Positions 45,835-55,420 of a stretch of 64,000 nt of DNA are shown piece after piece. Positions within the stretch are counted from its first letter, which is position 1, and each line of letters starts with the position of its first letter. This DNA is from Bacteroides acidifaciens (lineage in GTDB: Bacteria; Bacteroidota; Bacteroidia; Bacteroidales; Bacteroidaceae), in NCBI RefSeq assembly GCF_903181435.1, contig NZ_CAEUHO010000005.1:186001-250000 (forward strand), written 5' to 3'. The notes beneath the pieces are model-generated. The model was not told the origin of the DNA, did not search any database, and saw only the letters and a list, made by a program, of their open reading frames with translations. The translations under genes were made by a program, and so were the position numbers.

Positions 45835-47151
45835 ATGACAGCTATGACGTATTTGGATACAGACAAACAGACCTATGCGGATTTAAGCATAACAGAGACT
45901 GCAAATAATGAACAGTTTCTTTTCTCTTTGTTTTCTAGAACAGAGACGAAAGAAGGAAAGTCACTGATGATGAACTGGATTATGTATCCGTTAAGTGATT
46001 TAGAAATGATCCGCAAAAGGCAGGAGGCTGTTGCGTGGGATGCTTTACCTGAACTTCTTTTGAATGAAGAAGAATTGGATTTTATTGAGTATTATCTGGC
46101 TTATCGCGACCAGATCAGGGAAGCGCACGTCTTACTGTCATGTGCTACTGTCATAGATCGCCTGTTGAGATATGATTCAACCCGTTATGTTATTTGTCGG
46201 GGAGTGAAATTGGTAATACATTTGCTGCATTGTTTGGAGAGGTGGGTGAAAGAATTGGATGAGGATGCCCCGCAATTGATGAAGGAGTCAGCCCGTATGG
46301 TGAATGATATTTTGTCCGGAAGTGAATTAGGTGAAGTCTTGGAACAGACTTCTAGCGAAGAAAGGCGGCTATCTAATTATACGATAGATAAATACGATTA
46401 TCTATTTCGCTGTACCCGTTTGTCGTCTTTGAAAGAATTATTATCAGTTTTGTATTTATTGGATGTTTGCCGGACAGCTCATCGGGTAGCGAAAGAGAAA
46501 AATTTCTGTTGTACACCGAAAGTGGTGGAAACAATGGATTTTTCGGTCGAGGATGTAGTTCATCCTTTTGTGAAAAATGTACGGAAGAATAGTTGGGTGA
46601 TGTCCCGGGGAAATATCAGTATTTTTACGGGTTCTAACATGGCGGGAAAGTCAACCACTTTGAAAGCACTGACTTTGGCTGTCTGGCTGGCGCATTGCGG
46701 ACTGCCTGTCCCGGTGAAGTCAATGGTTTGTCCTCTTTACGAAGGTATTTATACTTCTATTAATTTGCCGGATTCTTTGCGTGACGGGCGAAGCCATTTC
46801 ATGGCAGAGGTGCTTCGTATAAAAGAAGTGATGCAAAAAGCGCTTACAGGAAAACGTTGTTTGGTCGTCTTGGATGAAATGTTTCGCGGAACTAATGCTA
46901 AGGATGCTTTTGAGGCTTCTCTTGCAGTCAATGAATTATTGAAAAGATTCTCTTGTTGCCATTTCCTTATATCAACTCATATTCTGGAGTATGCGAAAGC
47001 ATTTGAAAAAGATCCTGCCTGTTGTTTTTATTATATGGAAGCGGAAATTATTGACGATGCATTTGTTTGTCATCATCGGCTATTGCAGGGGATTTCGGAG
47101 GCTAGGGTAGGATATTGGGTCGTGAAAAAACTACTGGCAGGTTTGATATAG
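45835..47151 (+). CDS. MutS-family ATPase lacking the mismatch-recognition domain
   Basis: A 438-residue protein. The reading frame is open from 45403 but overlaps pckA, so the ATG at 45835 after the promoter box is preferred (MTAMTYLDTD). Core helices (~30-250) precede the MutS ATPase: Walker A FTGSNMAGKSTTLKAL, Walker B CLVVLDEMFRGTNAKDAFEAS and a STH switch segment. The N-terminal mismatch-binding and connector domains of true MutS are absent, as is an Smr tail. It may act in recombination or DNA-structure processing. Confidence 0.85.
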   Translation: MTAMTYLDTDKQTYADLSITETANNEQFLFSLFSRTETKEGKSLMMNWIMYPLSDLEMIRKRQEAVAWDALPELLLNEEELDFIEYYLAYRDQIREAHVLLSCATVIDRLLRYDSTRYVICRGVKLVIHLLHCLERWVKELDEDAPQLMKESARMVNDILSGSELGEVLEQTSSEERRLSNYTIDKYDYLFRCTRLSSLKELLSVLYLLDVCRTAHRVAKEKNFCCTPKVVETMDFSVEDVVHPFVKNVRKNSWVMSRGNISIFTGSNMAGKSTTLKALTLAVWLAHCGLPVPVKSMVCPLYEGIYTSINLPDSLRDGRSHFMAEVLRIKEVMQKALTGKRCLVVLDEMFRGTNAKDAFEASLAVNELLKRFSCCHFLISTHILEYAKAFEKDPACCFYYMEAEIIDDAFVCHHRLLQGISEARVGYWVVKKLLAGLI

Positions 47152-47342
47152 TTTGAGAGGATAGCCAGTTGGAGGAATCGCTAGTTTTGTTCCAATGCCG
47201 AAGGAAACTGTGGGGTCAAATGTGCAGATAAAACTCCTTCTTTTAAAACAGTGAAGGGACGTAGTTACCGGATTGAATATGATGTGACTAAAGGATTTAT
47301 TAGACAGTAAATAGAAAATATCGGAAAATTAGAAAGTAGGAT

Positions 47343-47900
47343 ATGGTATTAGAGTATTTGAAATTGTTTGTGACGTTTGCGAAGATTGGAATGTTTACTA
47401 TTGGTGGTGGCTATGCCATGATTCCGTTAATTGAACGGGAGATCGTTGCCAAACAGTGGATGAGTAAGGAGGAATTTATGGAGATGTTTGCCTTGACGCA
47501 ATCACTACCGGGTGTGTTTGCTGTGAATATTTCTATTTTTGTGGGATATAAGTTGTATAAAGTGGGTGGGAGTCTGGTATGTGCATTGGCTACGATTCTT
47601 CCCTCTTTTGTTATCATGATGCTGATAGCCGTGTTTTTTGCACGGTTTCAAGATAATGAAGTGATGATTCGCATCTTTAATGGAATACGTCCTGCCGTGG
47701 TAGCGTTGATTTTGTTTCCTTGTATTTCTGCTGTAAGAGCTCTGAAACTGAAATACCTTCAGTTAGTTGCTCCTGCCATAGCTACTCTTTTGATTTGGCA
47801 GTTTGGACTGTCTCCTATTTATATTGTATTGGCAGGAATTCTGGGAGGATTGGTATATACGTTGTGGTTGAAAGAAAAAATAACGAATAAACAGGTATGA
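47343..47900 (+). CDS. Chromate-transporter family protein, first half
   Basis: A 185-residue membrane protein of the short-chain CHR family: FAKIGMFTIGGGYAMIPLIE, then FALTQSLPGVFAVNISIFVGY and several membrane helices. Paired half-size subunits make the full transporter. It overlaps the next gene by 4 bp (ATGA at 47897-47900). The true physiological substrate in gut Bacteroides is not known. Confidence 0.9.
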   Translation: MVLEYLKLFVTFAKIGMFTIGGGYAMIPLIEREIVAKQWMSKEEFMEMFALTQSLPGVFAVNISIFVGYKLYKVGGSLVCALATILPSFVIMMLIAVFFARFQDNEVMIRIFNGIRPAVVALILFPCISAVRALKLKYLQLVAPAIATLLIWQFGLSPIYIVLAGILGGLVYTLWLKEKITNKQV

Positions 47901-48421
47901 TATATTTGCAAGTACTTTGGGTGTATCTTAAAATAGGTATGTTCGGTTTTGGAGGTGGATATGCGATGCTTTCCCTTATTCAACATGAGATAGTGGATAT
48001 TCATCATTGGCTGACTCCCCAGCAGTTTACGGATGTGGTGGCGATTTCGCAAATGACTCCGGGGCCGATTGGTATCAATAGTGCTACTTATGTAGGGTAT
48101 GCGGTAACGCAAAGTGTGTGGGGAGCGGCGCTGGCTACGGTAGCGGTTTGTTTACCTTCTTTTATTCTGGTGTTGCTCATTTCTTATTTCTTTGCGAAGT
48201 GCAAGGATAACAAGTATATTAAGGCGGCTATGTCCGGACTGCTACCTATGTCGGTTGCTCTGATTGCTTCGGCTGCATTGCTTATGATGAATAGAGAAAA
48301 TTTTATGGACTATAAAAGTATCGGTATTTTTGCGGCAGCCTTTTTGGTTACATGGAAATGGAATCTTCACCCTATCCTGTTGATTTGTCTAGCGGGTGTG
48401 GTAGGATTGTTGTTGTATTAG
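47897..48421 (+). CDS. Chromate-transporter family protein, second half
   Basis: A 174-residue partner with the same signature (LKIGMFGFGGGYAMLSLIQ; AISQMTPGPIGINSATYVGY). Translation is coupled to the first half by the 4-bp overlap, so a heterodimer is expected. Confidence 0.9.
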   Translation: MIYLQVLWVYLKIGMFGFGGGYAMLSLIQHEIVDIHHWLTPQQFTDVVAISQMTPGPIGINSATYVGYAVTQSVWGAALATVAVCLPSFILVLLISYFFAKCKDNKYIKAAMSGLLPMSVALIASAALLMMNRENFMDYKSIGIFAAAFLVTWKWNLHPILLICLAGVVGLLLY

Positions 48422-48450
48422 TAATGCTTGTAATACTTGCAGAAAAAAAT

Positions 48451-48486
48451 AAAATCCCGGTAAAACACAGCGTTTCACCGGGATTT
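48451..48486. terminator. Bidirectional terminator between chromate transporter and typA
   Basis: AAATCCCGGTAAAAC pairs with GTTTCACCGGGATTT (one mismatch), loop ACAGC, with A/T-rich flanks on both sides, suiting the convergent genes. Confidence 0.88.
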
Positions 48487-48511
48487 CTATTATAATGTAA
48501 TGAAAGAATGG

Positions 48512-50311
48512 TTAGTTCTTGTTGGCACGTTTACGTTCGATTTCGTCCAAAATCACTTTACGCATACGCATTGCCTTTGGAGTAACTTCTACGTATTCAT
48601 CTTCCTTAATATATTCCAATGCTTCTTCAAGTGAGAACTGGATGGGCGGAATCAGACGAACCTTGTCGTCCGAACCGGAAGCACGCATATTGGTCAGTTT
48701 CTTAGACTTAGTAACGTTGATTACCAAGTCATTGTCGTGAGAGTGCTCGCCTACTACCTGTCCTGCATAGACTTCGTCCTGCGGGAAAATAAAGAACTTA
48801 CCGCGATCCTGTAATTTGTCGATGGCATAAGCAAAAGCTGTTCCGCTTTCCATAGCAATCATAGAACCATTGGTACGACGTTCAATTTCTCCTTTGTGCG
48901 GCTGATATTCTTTGAAACGGTGTGCCATAATGGCTTCACCAGCAGAGGCCGTCAGTACATTGGTACGCAGACCGATGATACCGCGTGAAGGCATATTGAA
49001 TTCAAGATTGATGCGTTCGCCTGTATTTTCCATCTTTACCATTTCACCTTTACGGCGGGTAACCATATCAATAATCTTGCTGGAATATTCTTCCGGTACG
49101 TTGATGGTCAACTCTTCAATCGGTTCGCATTTCACACCGTCGATTTCTCTGAAGATAACCTGTGGCTGACCTACCTGCAATTCATATCCCTCGCGGCGCA
49201 TTGTTTCAATCAATACAGAAAGGTGGAGTACACCACGGCCGGAAACAATCCATTTACCGTCTTCTTCACTCTTTCTTACACGGAGAGCCAGGTTCTTGTC
49301 GAGTTCCTTCATCAAACGGTCGTGGATGTGGCGTGAAGTCACAAACTTACCATCTTTACCGAAGAAAGGAGAATCGTTGATAGCAAACAACATACTCATG
49401 GTCGGTTCGTCAATTGCAATGGGTGGCAGTGCTTCCGGACTTTCGAAATCACAAACTGTATCTCCAATCTCGAATCCGTCGATACCTACCAGCGCGCAGA
49501 TGTCACCGGAAGAAACCTCATTTGTTTTCACACGGCCTAAACCTTCGAAAACATGGAGTTCTTTAATTTTGCTCTTGAACATATCGCCGTTACGTTTCAC
49601 AAGCGTTATATTCATACCTTCTTTTAAGGTACCACGATGTACGCGACCTACGGCGATACGACCGGTATAAGAAGAATAATCCAAAGAAGTAATCAACATC
49701 TGGGGAGTACCTTCCAACTGTTGCGGTGCTGGAATGTTTTCAACGATACAATCCAGTAACGGAGTGATGTTGTCAGTTTGTTGCTGCCAGTCGGTGCTCA
49801 TCCAGTTATTTTTGGCGGAACCGTAAATTACGGGGAAGTCCAGCTGATCTTCCGTTGCGTTCAAGCTGAACATCAAGTCGAAAACCATTTCGTAAACTTC
49901 TTCCGGGCGGCAGTTAGGTTTATCTACCTTATTAACTACCACAATAGGCTTCAAACCGATTTCGAGTGCCTTTTGCAATACGAAACGAGTTTGAGGCATC
50001 GGACCTTCGAAGGCATCTACCAACAGAATACAGCCATCGGCCATATTCAATACACGTTCTACTTCACCACCGAAGTCGCTGTGTCCCGGAGTATCAATAA
50101 TATTAATTTTTGTACCGTTGTAATTGATGGATACGTTTTTGGAAAGAATCGTTATACCACGTTCGCGTTCCAAATCGTTGTTATCCAGGATAAGTTCACC
50201 ACTATTTTGGTTGCTGCGGAATAAATTTCCCGCCAATAGCATCTTGTCAACCAGCGTTGTTTTCCCATGGTCAACATGGGCAATGATTGCAATGTTTCGA
50301 ATATTTTGCAT
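48512..50311 (-). CDS. typA: Ribosome-associated GTPase TypA/BipA
   Basis: A 599-residue translational GTPase affecting ribosome assembly and stress growth. I start at [20 protein letters not shown] (50311); the longer frame to 50449 runs through promoter sequence. G1 [10 protein letters not shown]2/G3 RERGITI and [15 protein letters not shown]4 NKVDK, then EF-G-like domains and the BipA C-terminal domain. A -7 box lies 22 bp upstream. The gene is divergent from rpsO. Confidence 0.97.
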   Translation of the reverse strand: MQNIRNIAIIAHVDHGKTTLVDKMLLAGNLFRSNQNSGELILDNNDLERERGITILSKNVSINYNGTKINIIDTPGHSDFGGEVERVLNMADGCILLVDAFEGPMPQTRFVLQKALEIGLKPIVVVNKVDKPNCRPEEVYEMVFDLMFSLNATEDQLDFPVIYGSAKNNWMSTDWQQQTDNITPLLDCIVENIPAPQQLEGTPQMLITSLDYSSYTGRIAVGRVHRGTLKEGMNITLVKRNGDMFKSKIKELHVFEGLGRVKTNEVSSGDICALVGIDGFEIGDTVCDFESPEALPPIAIDEPTMSMLFAINDSPFFGKDGKFVTSRHIHDRLMKELDKNLALRVRKSEEDGKWIVSGRGVLHLSVLIETMRREGYELQVGQPQVIFREIDGVKCEPIEELTINVPEEYSSKIIDMVTRRKGEMVKMENTGERINLEFNMPSRGIIGLRTNVLTASAGEAIMAHRFKEYQPHKGEIERRTNGSMIAMESGTAFAYAIDKLQDRGKFFIFPQDEVYAGQVVGEHSHDNDLVINVTKSKKLTNMRASGSDDKVRLIPPIQFSLEEALEYIKEDEYVEVTPKAMRMRKVILDEIERKRANKN

Positions 50312-50332
50312 ATAATACCTATTATTTGGCTG

Positions 50333-50340
50333 CAAAGGTA
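50333..50340 (-). promoter_or_regulatory. -7 box of typA
   Basis: TACCTTTG on the minus strand fits TAnnTTTG, 22 bp upstream of the start codon. Confidence 0.55.
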
Positions 50341-50392
50341 CGAAAATAGGATTAGAAATATAAGCAATGATAGCAATTTTTTCTTGTAAATC

Positions 50393-50424
50393 GTTGTGTG
50401 ATATAAAGATAATGCCTATCTTTG
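50393..50424 (+). promoter_or_regulatory. rpsO promoter
   Basis: GTTG (50393-50396), 20-nt spacer, TATCTTTG (50417-50424). The leader is about 35-40 nt. Confidence 0.7.
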
Positions 50425-50466
50425 CACGCTCAAAAGAATAATTTATCAATTAAAATTCTAAGAATT

Positions 50467-50736
50467 ATGTATTTAGACGCTGCTAAAAAGCAAGAAATCT
50501 TCGGAAAGTACGGAAAGTCTAACACTGACACCGGCTCAGCTGAGGCCCAAGTGGCATTGTTTTCCTACCGTATTTCTCACCTGACTGAGCACATGAAGCT
50601 CAACAGAAAAGATTATAGTACTGAAAGAGCGTTAACAATGTTGGTAGGTAAGCGTCGTCGCTTACTCGACTACCTGAAAGCAAGAGATATCGAAAGATAT
50701 CGTGCTATTGTTAAAGAGCTCGGTTTGCGTAAGTAA
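50467..50736 (+). CDS. rpsO: 30S ribosomal protein S15
   Basis: An 89-residue protein starting MYLDAAKKQEIFGKYGKS, with the rRNA-binding TGSAEAQVALFSYRISHLTEH and LVGKRRRLLDYLK segments of S15. It binds 16S rRNA helices in the central domain. The ORF is open upstream to 50422, but the canonical start fits promoter and family length. A terminator follows. Confidence 0.97.
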   Translation: MYLDAAKKQEIFGKYGKSNTDTGSAEAQVALFSYRISHLTEHMKLNRKDYSTERALTMLVGKRRRLLDYLKARDIERYRAIVKELGLRK

Positions 50737-50758
50737 TCTACTTGCCGCGAAAAGATTT

Positions 50759-50793
50759 AAAGCCGTTCCTCATGATAGAGGAGCGGCTTTTTT
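50759..50793 (+). terminator. rpsO terminator
   Basis: AAAGCCGTTCCTC/GAGGAGCGGCTTT hairpin, loop ATGATA, followed by TTTTT. Confidence 0.92.
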
Positions 50794-50839
50794 TAGTTTC
50801 TTCTTTTTCTTCCTGACAATCGTATTTTCTTCGGTTATA

Positions 50840-50871
50840 ATTGTATTCATCTAAAGATTTTGCTATTTTTG
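50840..50871 (+). promoter_or_regulatory. Promoter of the HTH-cupin/acyl-CoA synthetase pair
   Basis: ATTG (50840-50843), 20-nt spacer, TATTTTTG (50864-50871), about 50 bp before the ATG at 50922. Confidence 0.6.
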
Positions 50872-50921
50872 CAGCTTAATTATTATAATTTATCACCTTT
50901 GATAACTAAAATGCTTTCAAA

Positions 50922-51497
50922 ATGGATACAAGTAAGATTGTTGGCGAAAAAATTAAAGCCCTCCGCGAAGATAAATCAATAAGCATAGAAGAGTTGGCGC
51001 AACGTTCAGGATTGGCTATCGAACAGATTGAGCGTATTGAGAATAACATTGATATTCCTTCTCTCGCACCGCTGATTAAAATTGCGCGTGTGTTGGGAGT
51101 ACGTTTGGGTACTTTCCTTGATGATCAGGATGAAGTGGGACCGGTAGTATGCCGTAAGAAAGAAGCCAAGGATGCGATCAGTTTTTCCAATAATGCGATT
51201 CATTCTCGCAAACACATGGAATATCATTCACTGTCCAAGTCGAAGGCGGACCGTCACATGGAACCGTTTATAATTGATGTGATGCCGACAGAAGATACTG
51301 ACTTCGTGCTTTCTTCTCATGAAGGAGAGGAGTTTATCATGGTTATGGAAGGTATCATGGAAATCAGCTATGGTAAAAATACCTATCTGTTGGAAGAAGG
51401 TGATAGCATTTATTATGATTCCATTGTACCTCATCATGTACATGCTTATGAGGGACAGGCTGCAAAAATTCTGGCAGTAATTTACACACCGATTTGA
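50922..51497 (+). CDS. XRE-type HTH regulator with cupin sensor domain
   Basis: A 191-residue protein: N-terminal helix-turn-helix (~8-64, SIEELAQRSGLAIEQIERIENN) and C-terminal cupin (~115-188, HEGEEFIMVMEGIMEISYGKNTYLLEEGDSIYYDSIVPHHVHAYEG). The class senses small ligands and controls adjacent metabolic genes. It is 36 bp before an acyl-CoA synthetase gene, so it probably regulates, or is cotranscribed with, lipid or acid activation. Confidence 0.92.
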   Translation: MDTSKIVGEKIKALREDKSISIEELAQRSGLAIEQIERIENNIDIPSLAPLIKIARVLGVRLGTFLDDQDEVGPVVCRKKEAKDAISFSNNAIHSRKHMEYHSLSKSKADRHMEPFIIDVMPTEDTDFVLSSHEGEEFIMVMEGIMEISYGKNTYLLEEGDSIYYDSIVPHHVHAYEGQAAKILAVIYTPI

Positions 51498-51533
51498 TTG
51501 AAATAGTAGGAAACAAGATTTAAGTATAATTAC

Positions 51534-53183
51534 ATGCAATTATTTGATCGTACTTTGGGACAGTGGCTGGAACACTGGGCTGAAGAGACTCCCGATAAGG
51601 AATATATTGTATATTCCGACCGTAATCTCCGTTTTACCTGGAGCCAGTTTAACCAGCGTGTAGATGATATGGCGAAAGGTCTGATCGCCATTGGTGTGGA
51701 ACGAGGTACCCATGTGGGTATTTGGGCTGCTAATGTTCCTGATTGGCTGACATTATTGTATGCTTGCGCGAAAATTGGTGCAGTATATGTTACAGTAAAT
51801 ACGAACTACAAGCAATCGGAATTAGAGTATCTTTGCCAAAACTCGGATATGCATACGCTTTGTATAGTGAATGGAGAAAAAGATAGCGACTTTGTACAAA
51901 TGACTTATACGATGCTTCCTGAGTTGAAAACCTGTGAACGCGGGCATTTGAAGAGTGAGCGTTTTCCATGTATGCGCAATGTAGTATATGTAGGTCAGGA
52001 AAAGCATCGTGGTATGTATAATACGGCGGAGATTCTTTTGTTGGGAAATAATGTGGAAGATGACCGTTTGAGCGAGCTCAAAAACAAGGTTGACTGTCAT
52101 GATGTGGTTAATATGCAATATACATCGGGGACTACCGGTTTTCCAAAGGGAGTGATGCTGACGCATTATAATATAACCAATAATGGGTTTCTGACCGGTG
52201 AACACATGAAGTTTACGGCAGATGACAAGCTTTGTTGTTGTGTTCCATTATTTCATTGTTTTGGAGTAGTGTTGGCTACCATGAACTGTCTGACTCATGG
52301 TTGTACGCAAGTGATGGTGGAGCGTTTCGATCCGTTGGTTGTGCTGGCTTCTATTCATAAAGAGCGTTGTACAGCTCTTTATGGTGTACCGACTATGTTT
52401 ATTGCCGAGTTGCATCATCCGATGTTCGACCTCTTTGATATGTCTTGTCTTCGTACGGGTATTATGGCAGGTTCTCTCTGTCCTGTCGAATTGATGAAGC
52501 AGGTAGAAGAGAAGATGTATATGAAGGTGACCAGTGTATATGGATTGACAGAGGCTGCTCCAGGTATGACGGCTTCTCGTATTGATGATCCGTTTGATGT
52601 ACGTTGTAATACGGTAGGACGTGATTTTGAATTTACGGAGGTAAAAGTAATTGATCCGGAAACAGGTGAAGAATGTCCGGTAGGTGTGCAAGGTGAAATG
52701 TGTAACCGTGGTTATAACACCATGAAAGGCTATTATAAAAATCCGGAAGCAACAGCAGAAGTGCTTGATGAAAATAACTTCTTGCATTCCGGTGACTTGG
52801 GTATCAAGGATGAAGATGGAAATTACCGGATTACCGGGCGTATCAAAGATATGATTATTCGGGGTGGCGAGAATATTTATCCGCGTGAAATAGAAGAGTT
52901 TCTTTATAAACTTGATGGAGTGAAAGATGTTCAGGTAGCAGGTATTCCTTCTAAAAAATACGGTGAGGCAGTAGGAGCATTTATTATCTTGCAGGAAGGA
53001 GTCAAAATGCAGGAAGCCGATGTACGTGATTTCTGTAGAAATAAGATATCTCGTTATAAGATTCCGAAATATATCTTCTTTGTGAATGAATTTCCGATGA
53101 CTGGCAGTGGAAAGATTCAGAAGTTCAGACTGAAAGATTTGGGATTGCAACTTTGCAAAGAGCAGGGAATAGAGATTATTTAG
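51534..53183 (+). CDS. Acyl-CoA synthetase (AMP-forming)
   Basis: A 549-residue ANL-superfamily enzyme: P-loop-like [16 protein letters not shown], motif [14 protein letters not shown], hinge [33 protein letters not shown] split by the usual Asp, and catalytic Lys in [11 protein letters not shown]. It activates a carboxylate, probably a medium or long fatty acid, to its CoA thioester. The pairing with an HTH-cupin regulator fits substrate-controlled expression. Confidence 0.93.
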   Translation: MQLFDRTLGQWLEHWAEETPDKEYIVYSDRNLRFTWSQFNQRVDDMAKGLIAIGVERGTHVGIWAANVPDWLTLLYACAKIGAVYVTVNTNYKQSELEYLCQNSDMHTLCIVNGEKDSDFVQMTYTMLPELKTCERGHLKSERFPCMRNVVYVGQEKHRGMYNTAEILLLGNNVEDDRLSELKNKVDCHDVVNMQYTSGTTGFPKGVMLTHYNITNNGFLTGEHMKFTADDKLCCCVPLFHCFGVVLATMNCLTHGCTQVMVERFDPLVVLASIHKERCTALYGVPTMFIAELHHPMFDLFDMSCLRTGIMAGSLCPVELMKQVEEKMYMKVTSVYGLTEAAPGMTASRIDDPFDVRCNTVGRDFEFTEVKVIDPETGEECPVGVQGEMCNRGYNTMKGYYKNPEATAEVLDENNFLHSGDLGIKDEDGNYRITGRIKDMIIRGGENIYPREIEEFLYKLDGVKDVQVAGIPSKKYGEAVGAFIILQEGVKMQEADVRDFCRNKISRYKIPKYIFFVNEFPMTGSGKIQKFRLKDLGLQLCKEQGIEII

Positions 53184-53233
53184 AGCCCTATGATTATTTA
53201 AAGACACACAAGGTTTTTCGATAATAAACAGTG

Positions 53234-53277
53234 AACGGTGAACGAACTGCATGATTGGTTGCAGTTTGTTCACCGTT
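53234..53277. terminator. Bidirectional hairpin between convergent genes
   Basis: A 17-bp imperfect stem, AACGGTGAACGAACTGC (53234-53250) with GCAGTTTGTTCACCGTT (53261-53277). It lies between the acyl-CoA synthetase and the guanylyltransferase genes. Confidence 0.75.
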
Positions 53278-53329
53278 CGCTATTTGTATGCTTTTGTCCG
53301 ATTTATGCTCCGGCGTTAGTAACGTGTTA

Positions 53330-54412
53330 TTAGATGAAATCATCTCCCAATTGCATTTGGGCATCGTTTACATATTTACGGATGGCATGTTCTTCATCTT
53401 TGCGGCAAATCAAAAGGACATTGTCCGATTCGGCTATCAGAAATCCTTCCAGTCCATCGATAACGGCCAGTTTGCCTTTCGGGAGTACTACCATATTATC
53501 TTTACTATTATATATAAGAGAATGGCATTTCAGCGTAACATTGCCTTCCGGGTCTCTTTCCGATAAATCATAAAGTGATCCCCAAGTTCCAAGATCGGAC
53601 CAGCCAAAATCTCCTAATGATACATACACGTTATCTGCTTTCTCCATAATGCCGAAGTCGATGGATACATTAGGACATGCTGGGAAGTTTTCTTCGATGA
53701 ATGCTTTCTCCTTGTCGGTGGCATAAATATCTTTTCCCGGTGCCAGTTTGGAAGCTAATTCAGGCAGTAAATCTTCACTTGCTTTGATGATTGTATTTAC
53801 ATTCCACATAAACAGGCCGGAATTCCAGTAAAATTCTCCGCTTTCTACGAATACTTTGGCTAATTCCAGTTCCGGTTTCTCTGTGAATGTTTTTACTTTA
53901 TAGAAGTTTTCTCCAGCGGGTTCGTCTATTTGTATATATCCGTACCCTGTTTCCGGGCGATTGGGTTTAATTCCTAATGTCAGTAGCTTTTCCGAGCGTG
54001 AAACAAAATCAAGTCCTTTCTCGATAGCGGCAAGAAACTCATCCTCTTTTAAAATTAAATGGTCTGAAGGAGCGACTACGATATTGGCGTTCGGGTTCAG
54101 TGCCCGGATGTGGTAAGCGGCCCATGCTATACACGGAGCGGTATTTCGTCTTGCGGGTTCCAGTAGAATTTGTTTTTCGTCGACTTCGGGCAATTGTTTC
54201 TTCACTAAGTCCGCATACATTGCATTGGTTACGATGAAAATATTCTCTGATGGGATAACCTTTTGGAACCGATCAAAAGTCTGTTGCAAAAGTGAACGAC
54301 CCGTTCCGAAGAAATCTAAAAATTGTTTGGGCAATGTTTTGCGGCTGAACGGCCAGAAGCGGCTTCCAATGCCGCCACCCATAATCACGCAATAATTATC
54401 CTGATTTGTCAT
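53330..54412 (-). CDS. Mannose-1-phosphate guanylyltransferase
   Basis: A 360-residue nucleotidyltransferase forming GDP-mannose from GTP and mannose-1-phosphate, a precursor for mannose/fucose-containing glycans and capsules. N-terminal GGGIGSRFWPFSRKTLPKQF holds the GTP loop and catalytic Lys; VAPSDHLI and FTEKPELE complete the site. There is no fused phosphomannose isomerase domain, so it is the short form. Monocistronic, convergent with the preceding gene. Confidence 0.95.
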   Translation of the reverse strand: MTNQDNYCVIMGGGIGSRFWPFSRKTLPKQFLDFFGTGRSLLQQTFDRFQKVIPSENIFIVTNAMYADLVKKQLPEVDEKQILLEPARRNTAPCIAWAAYHIRALNPNANIVVAPSDHLILKEDEFLAAIEKGLDFVSRSEKLLTLGIKPNRPETGYGYIQIDEPAGENFYKVKTFTEKPELELAKVFVESGEFYWNSGLFMWNVNTIIKASEDLLPELASKLAPGKDIYATDKEKAFIEENFPACPNVSIDFGIMEKADNVYVSLGDFGWSDLGTWGSLYDLSERDPEGNVTLKCHSLIYNSKDNMVVLPKGKLAVIDGLEGFLIAESDNVLLICRKDEEHAIRKYVNDAQMQLGDDFI

Positions 54413-54518
54413 GATAGTGACTCTATTTAAAGTTTCTGCTAATGTACGGTTTATTCTCTGAATAGAGAAGTGTTTAAGATATGTTTTATTATTTTTTTCT
54501 CCTTTTTTTCGTCAAACT

Positions 54519-54549
54519 ATTGTGGAATCAAAATAATGTTGTATCTTTG
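54519..54549 (+). promoter_or_regulatory. tRNA-Leu promoter
   Basis: ATTG (54519-54522), 19-nt spacer, TATCTTTG (54542-54549), 26 bp before the mature tRNA. Confidence 0.7.
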
Positions 54550-54575
54550 CACCGCAATTGAGAAATCAAGTATGC

Positions 54576-54659
54576 GCCCAGATGGCGGAATCGGTAGACG
54601 CGCTGGTCTCAAACACCAGTGGATTCACTTCCATCCCGGTTCGACCCCGGGTCTGGGTA
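54576..54659 (+). tRNA. tRNA-Leu (CAA)
   Basis: An 84-nt class II tRNA. Acceptor GCCCAGA/TCTGGGT, anticodon stem CTGGT/ACCAG around CTCAAAC (anticodon CAA), long variable arm (TGGATTCACTTCCA region), T arm CCCGG-TTCGACC-CCGGG. Its 3' end is followed by DNA of a putative mobilizable element, so it is a candidate integration site. Confidence 0.95.
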
Positions 54660-54943
54660 CAAGCAAATCGACTAAGTAATTGAAAGTCAATGCTTAGTCG
54701 ATTTTATTTTATGTCTATTGTTCCCGTTTTGTTCCCACACGGACTTATTCGGCAACTCTTTAAATGGAATTGAATACGCTTAAACATTATTCTCCTTGCA
54801 ATATATTGAATAGATGGAAAGCGATAAGTATTAGCCAAGGAATTTCTTACTACTACTGAAAATCAATATTATATACAGTCCAAGAAACAAGCCGGGTACA
54901 TTAACTCCCGGAAAACAACTTAAAGATGGTGACAAGGGTTCGA
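54660..54943. other. Junction region after tRNA-Leu
   Basis: It contains the tRNA terminator, then AT-rich sequence without a supported gene. Read on the minus strand, 54679-54756 encodes SVWEQNGNNRHKIKSTKH-stop, which resembles a broken C-terminal tail of a coding gene. This may be an att junction scar, though no second copy of the tRNA end is in view. Confidence 0.4.
54669..54707 (+). terminator. Terminator after tRNA-Leu
   Basis: CGACTAAG (54669-54676) pairs with CTTAGTCG (54693-54700), followed by ATTTTATTTT. Confidence 0.75.
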
Positions 54944-55390
54944 TTATTTCAATTTCCTGACTATCTCCCTACATCCTTTCTCGATGGTATTGAAGCATGT
55001 GTAATATACCTGTGCTGACTGATAGTGAGGATCCGGGAGGTCTGAAGATTCTCCGAAACAGATGTCGTTAAATAATGCGATACAATTCCAATGTGATGGA
55101 TCCAATAACCGTATCACTTCGGTCTTATGTTGCCTTGTCATAACAATGATTCGGTCTGCTGCATTAACCAATTCCGCAGTTATCATCACAGCCTTACCAC
55201 CCATCGAATATCCATGCTCCGCCGCTATTTGACACATGATTCCTTCACGTTCTTGTCCGTATGGAACATCTGTTCCACATGACGACACCTCAATGTCCTC
55301 AAGATTCTTTTCTTGAATCATTTTTCTCAAAATGACCTCGGCAACTGCCGAGCGGCTTGCATTACCGGTACACACAAATACGATTTTCAT
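54944..55390 (-). CDS. Low-molecular-weight protein tyrosine phosphatase-like protein
   Basis: A 148-residue LMW-PTP fold: P-loop CTGNASRS (C-x5-R-S) at the N-terminus and the general-acid loop DLPDPHY near residue 117. Relatives dephosphorylate phosphotyrosine or, as ArsC homologues, reduce arsenate. The extra cysteines of the thioredoxin-coupled ArsC class are not in clear positions, so phosphatase is preferred. Last gene of a minus-strand operon with the MFS and SMR genes, 30 bp after the MFS stop. Confidence 0.85.
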   Translation of the reverse strand: MKIVFVCTGNASRSAVAEVILRKMIQEKNLEDIEVSSCGTDVPYGQEREGIMCQIAAEHGYSMGGKAVMITAELVNAADRIIVMTRQHKTEVIRLLDPSHWNCIALFNDICFGESSDLPDPHYQSAQVYYTCFNTIEKGCREIVRKLK

Positions 55391-55420
55391 TGGAGCGAAT
55401 TTATTTATAAAATGAATATG

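Noticed and set aside
54660..54943. An integrase gene at the tRNA-Leu junction
   Set aside because: Only a ~20-codon coding-like tail is seen; no tyrosine-recombinase motif occurs in any frame here.
54944..55390. Arsenic-resistance operon
   Set aside because: The phosphatase-like protein is ArsC-like only in fold. No ArsR, ArsB or Acr3 gene accompanies it.
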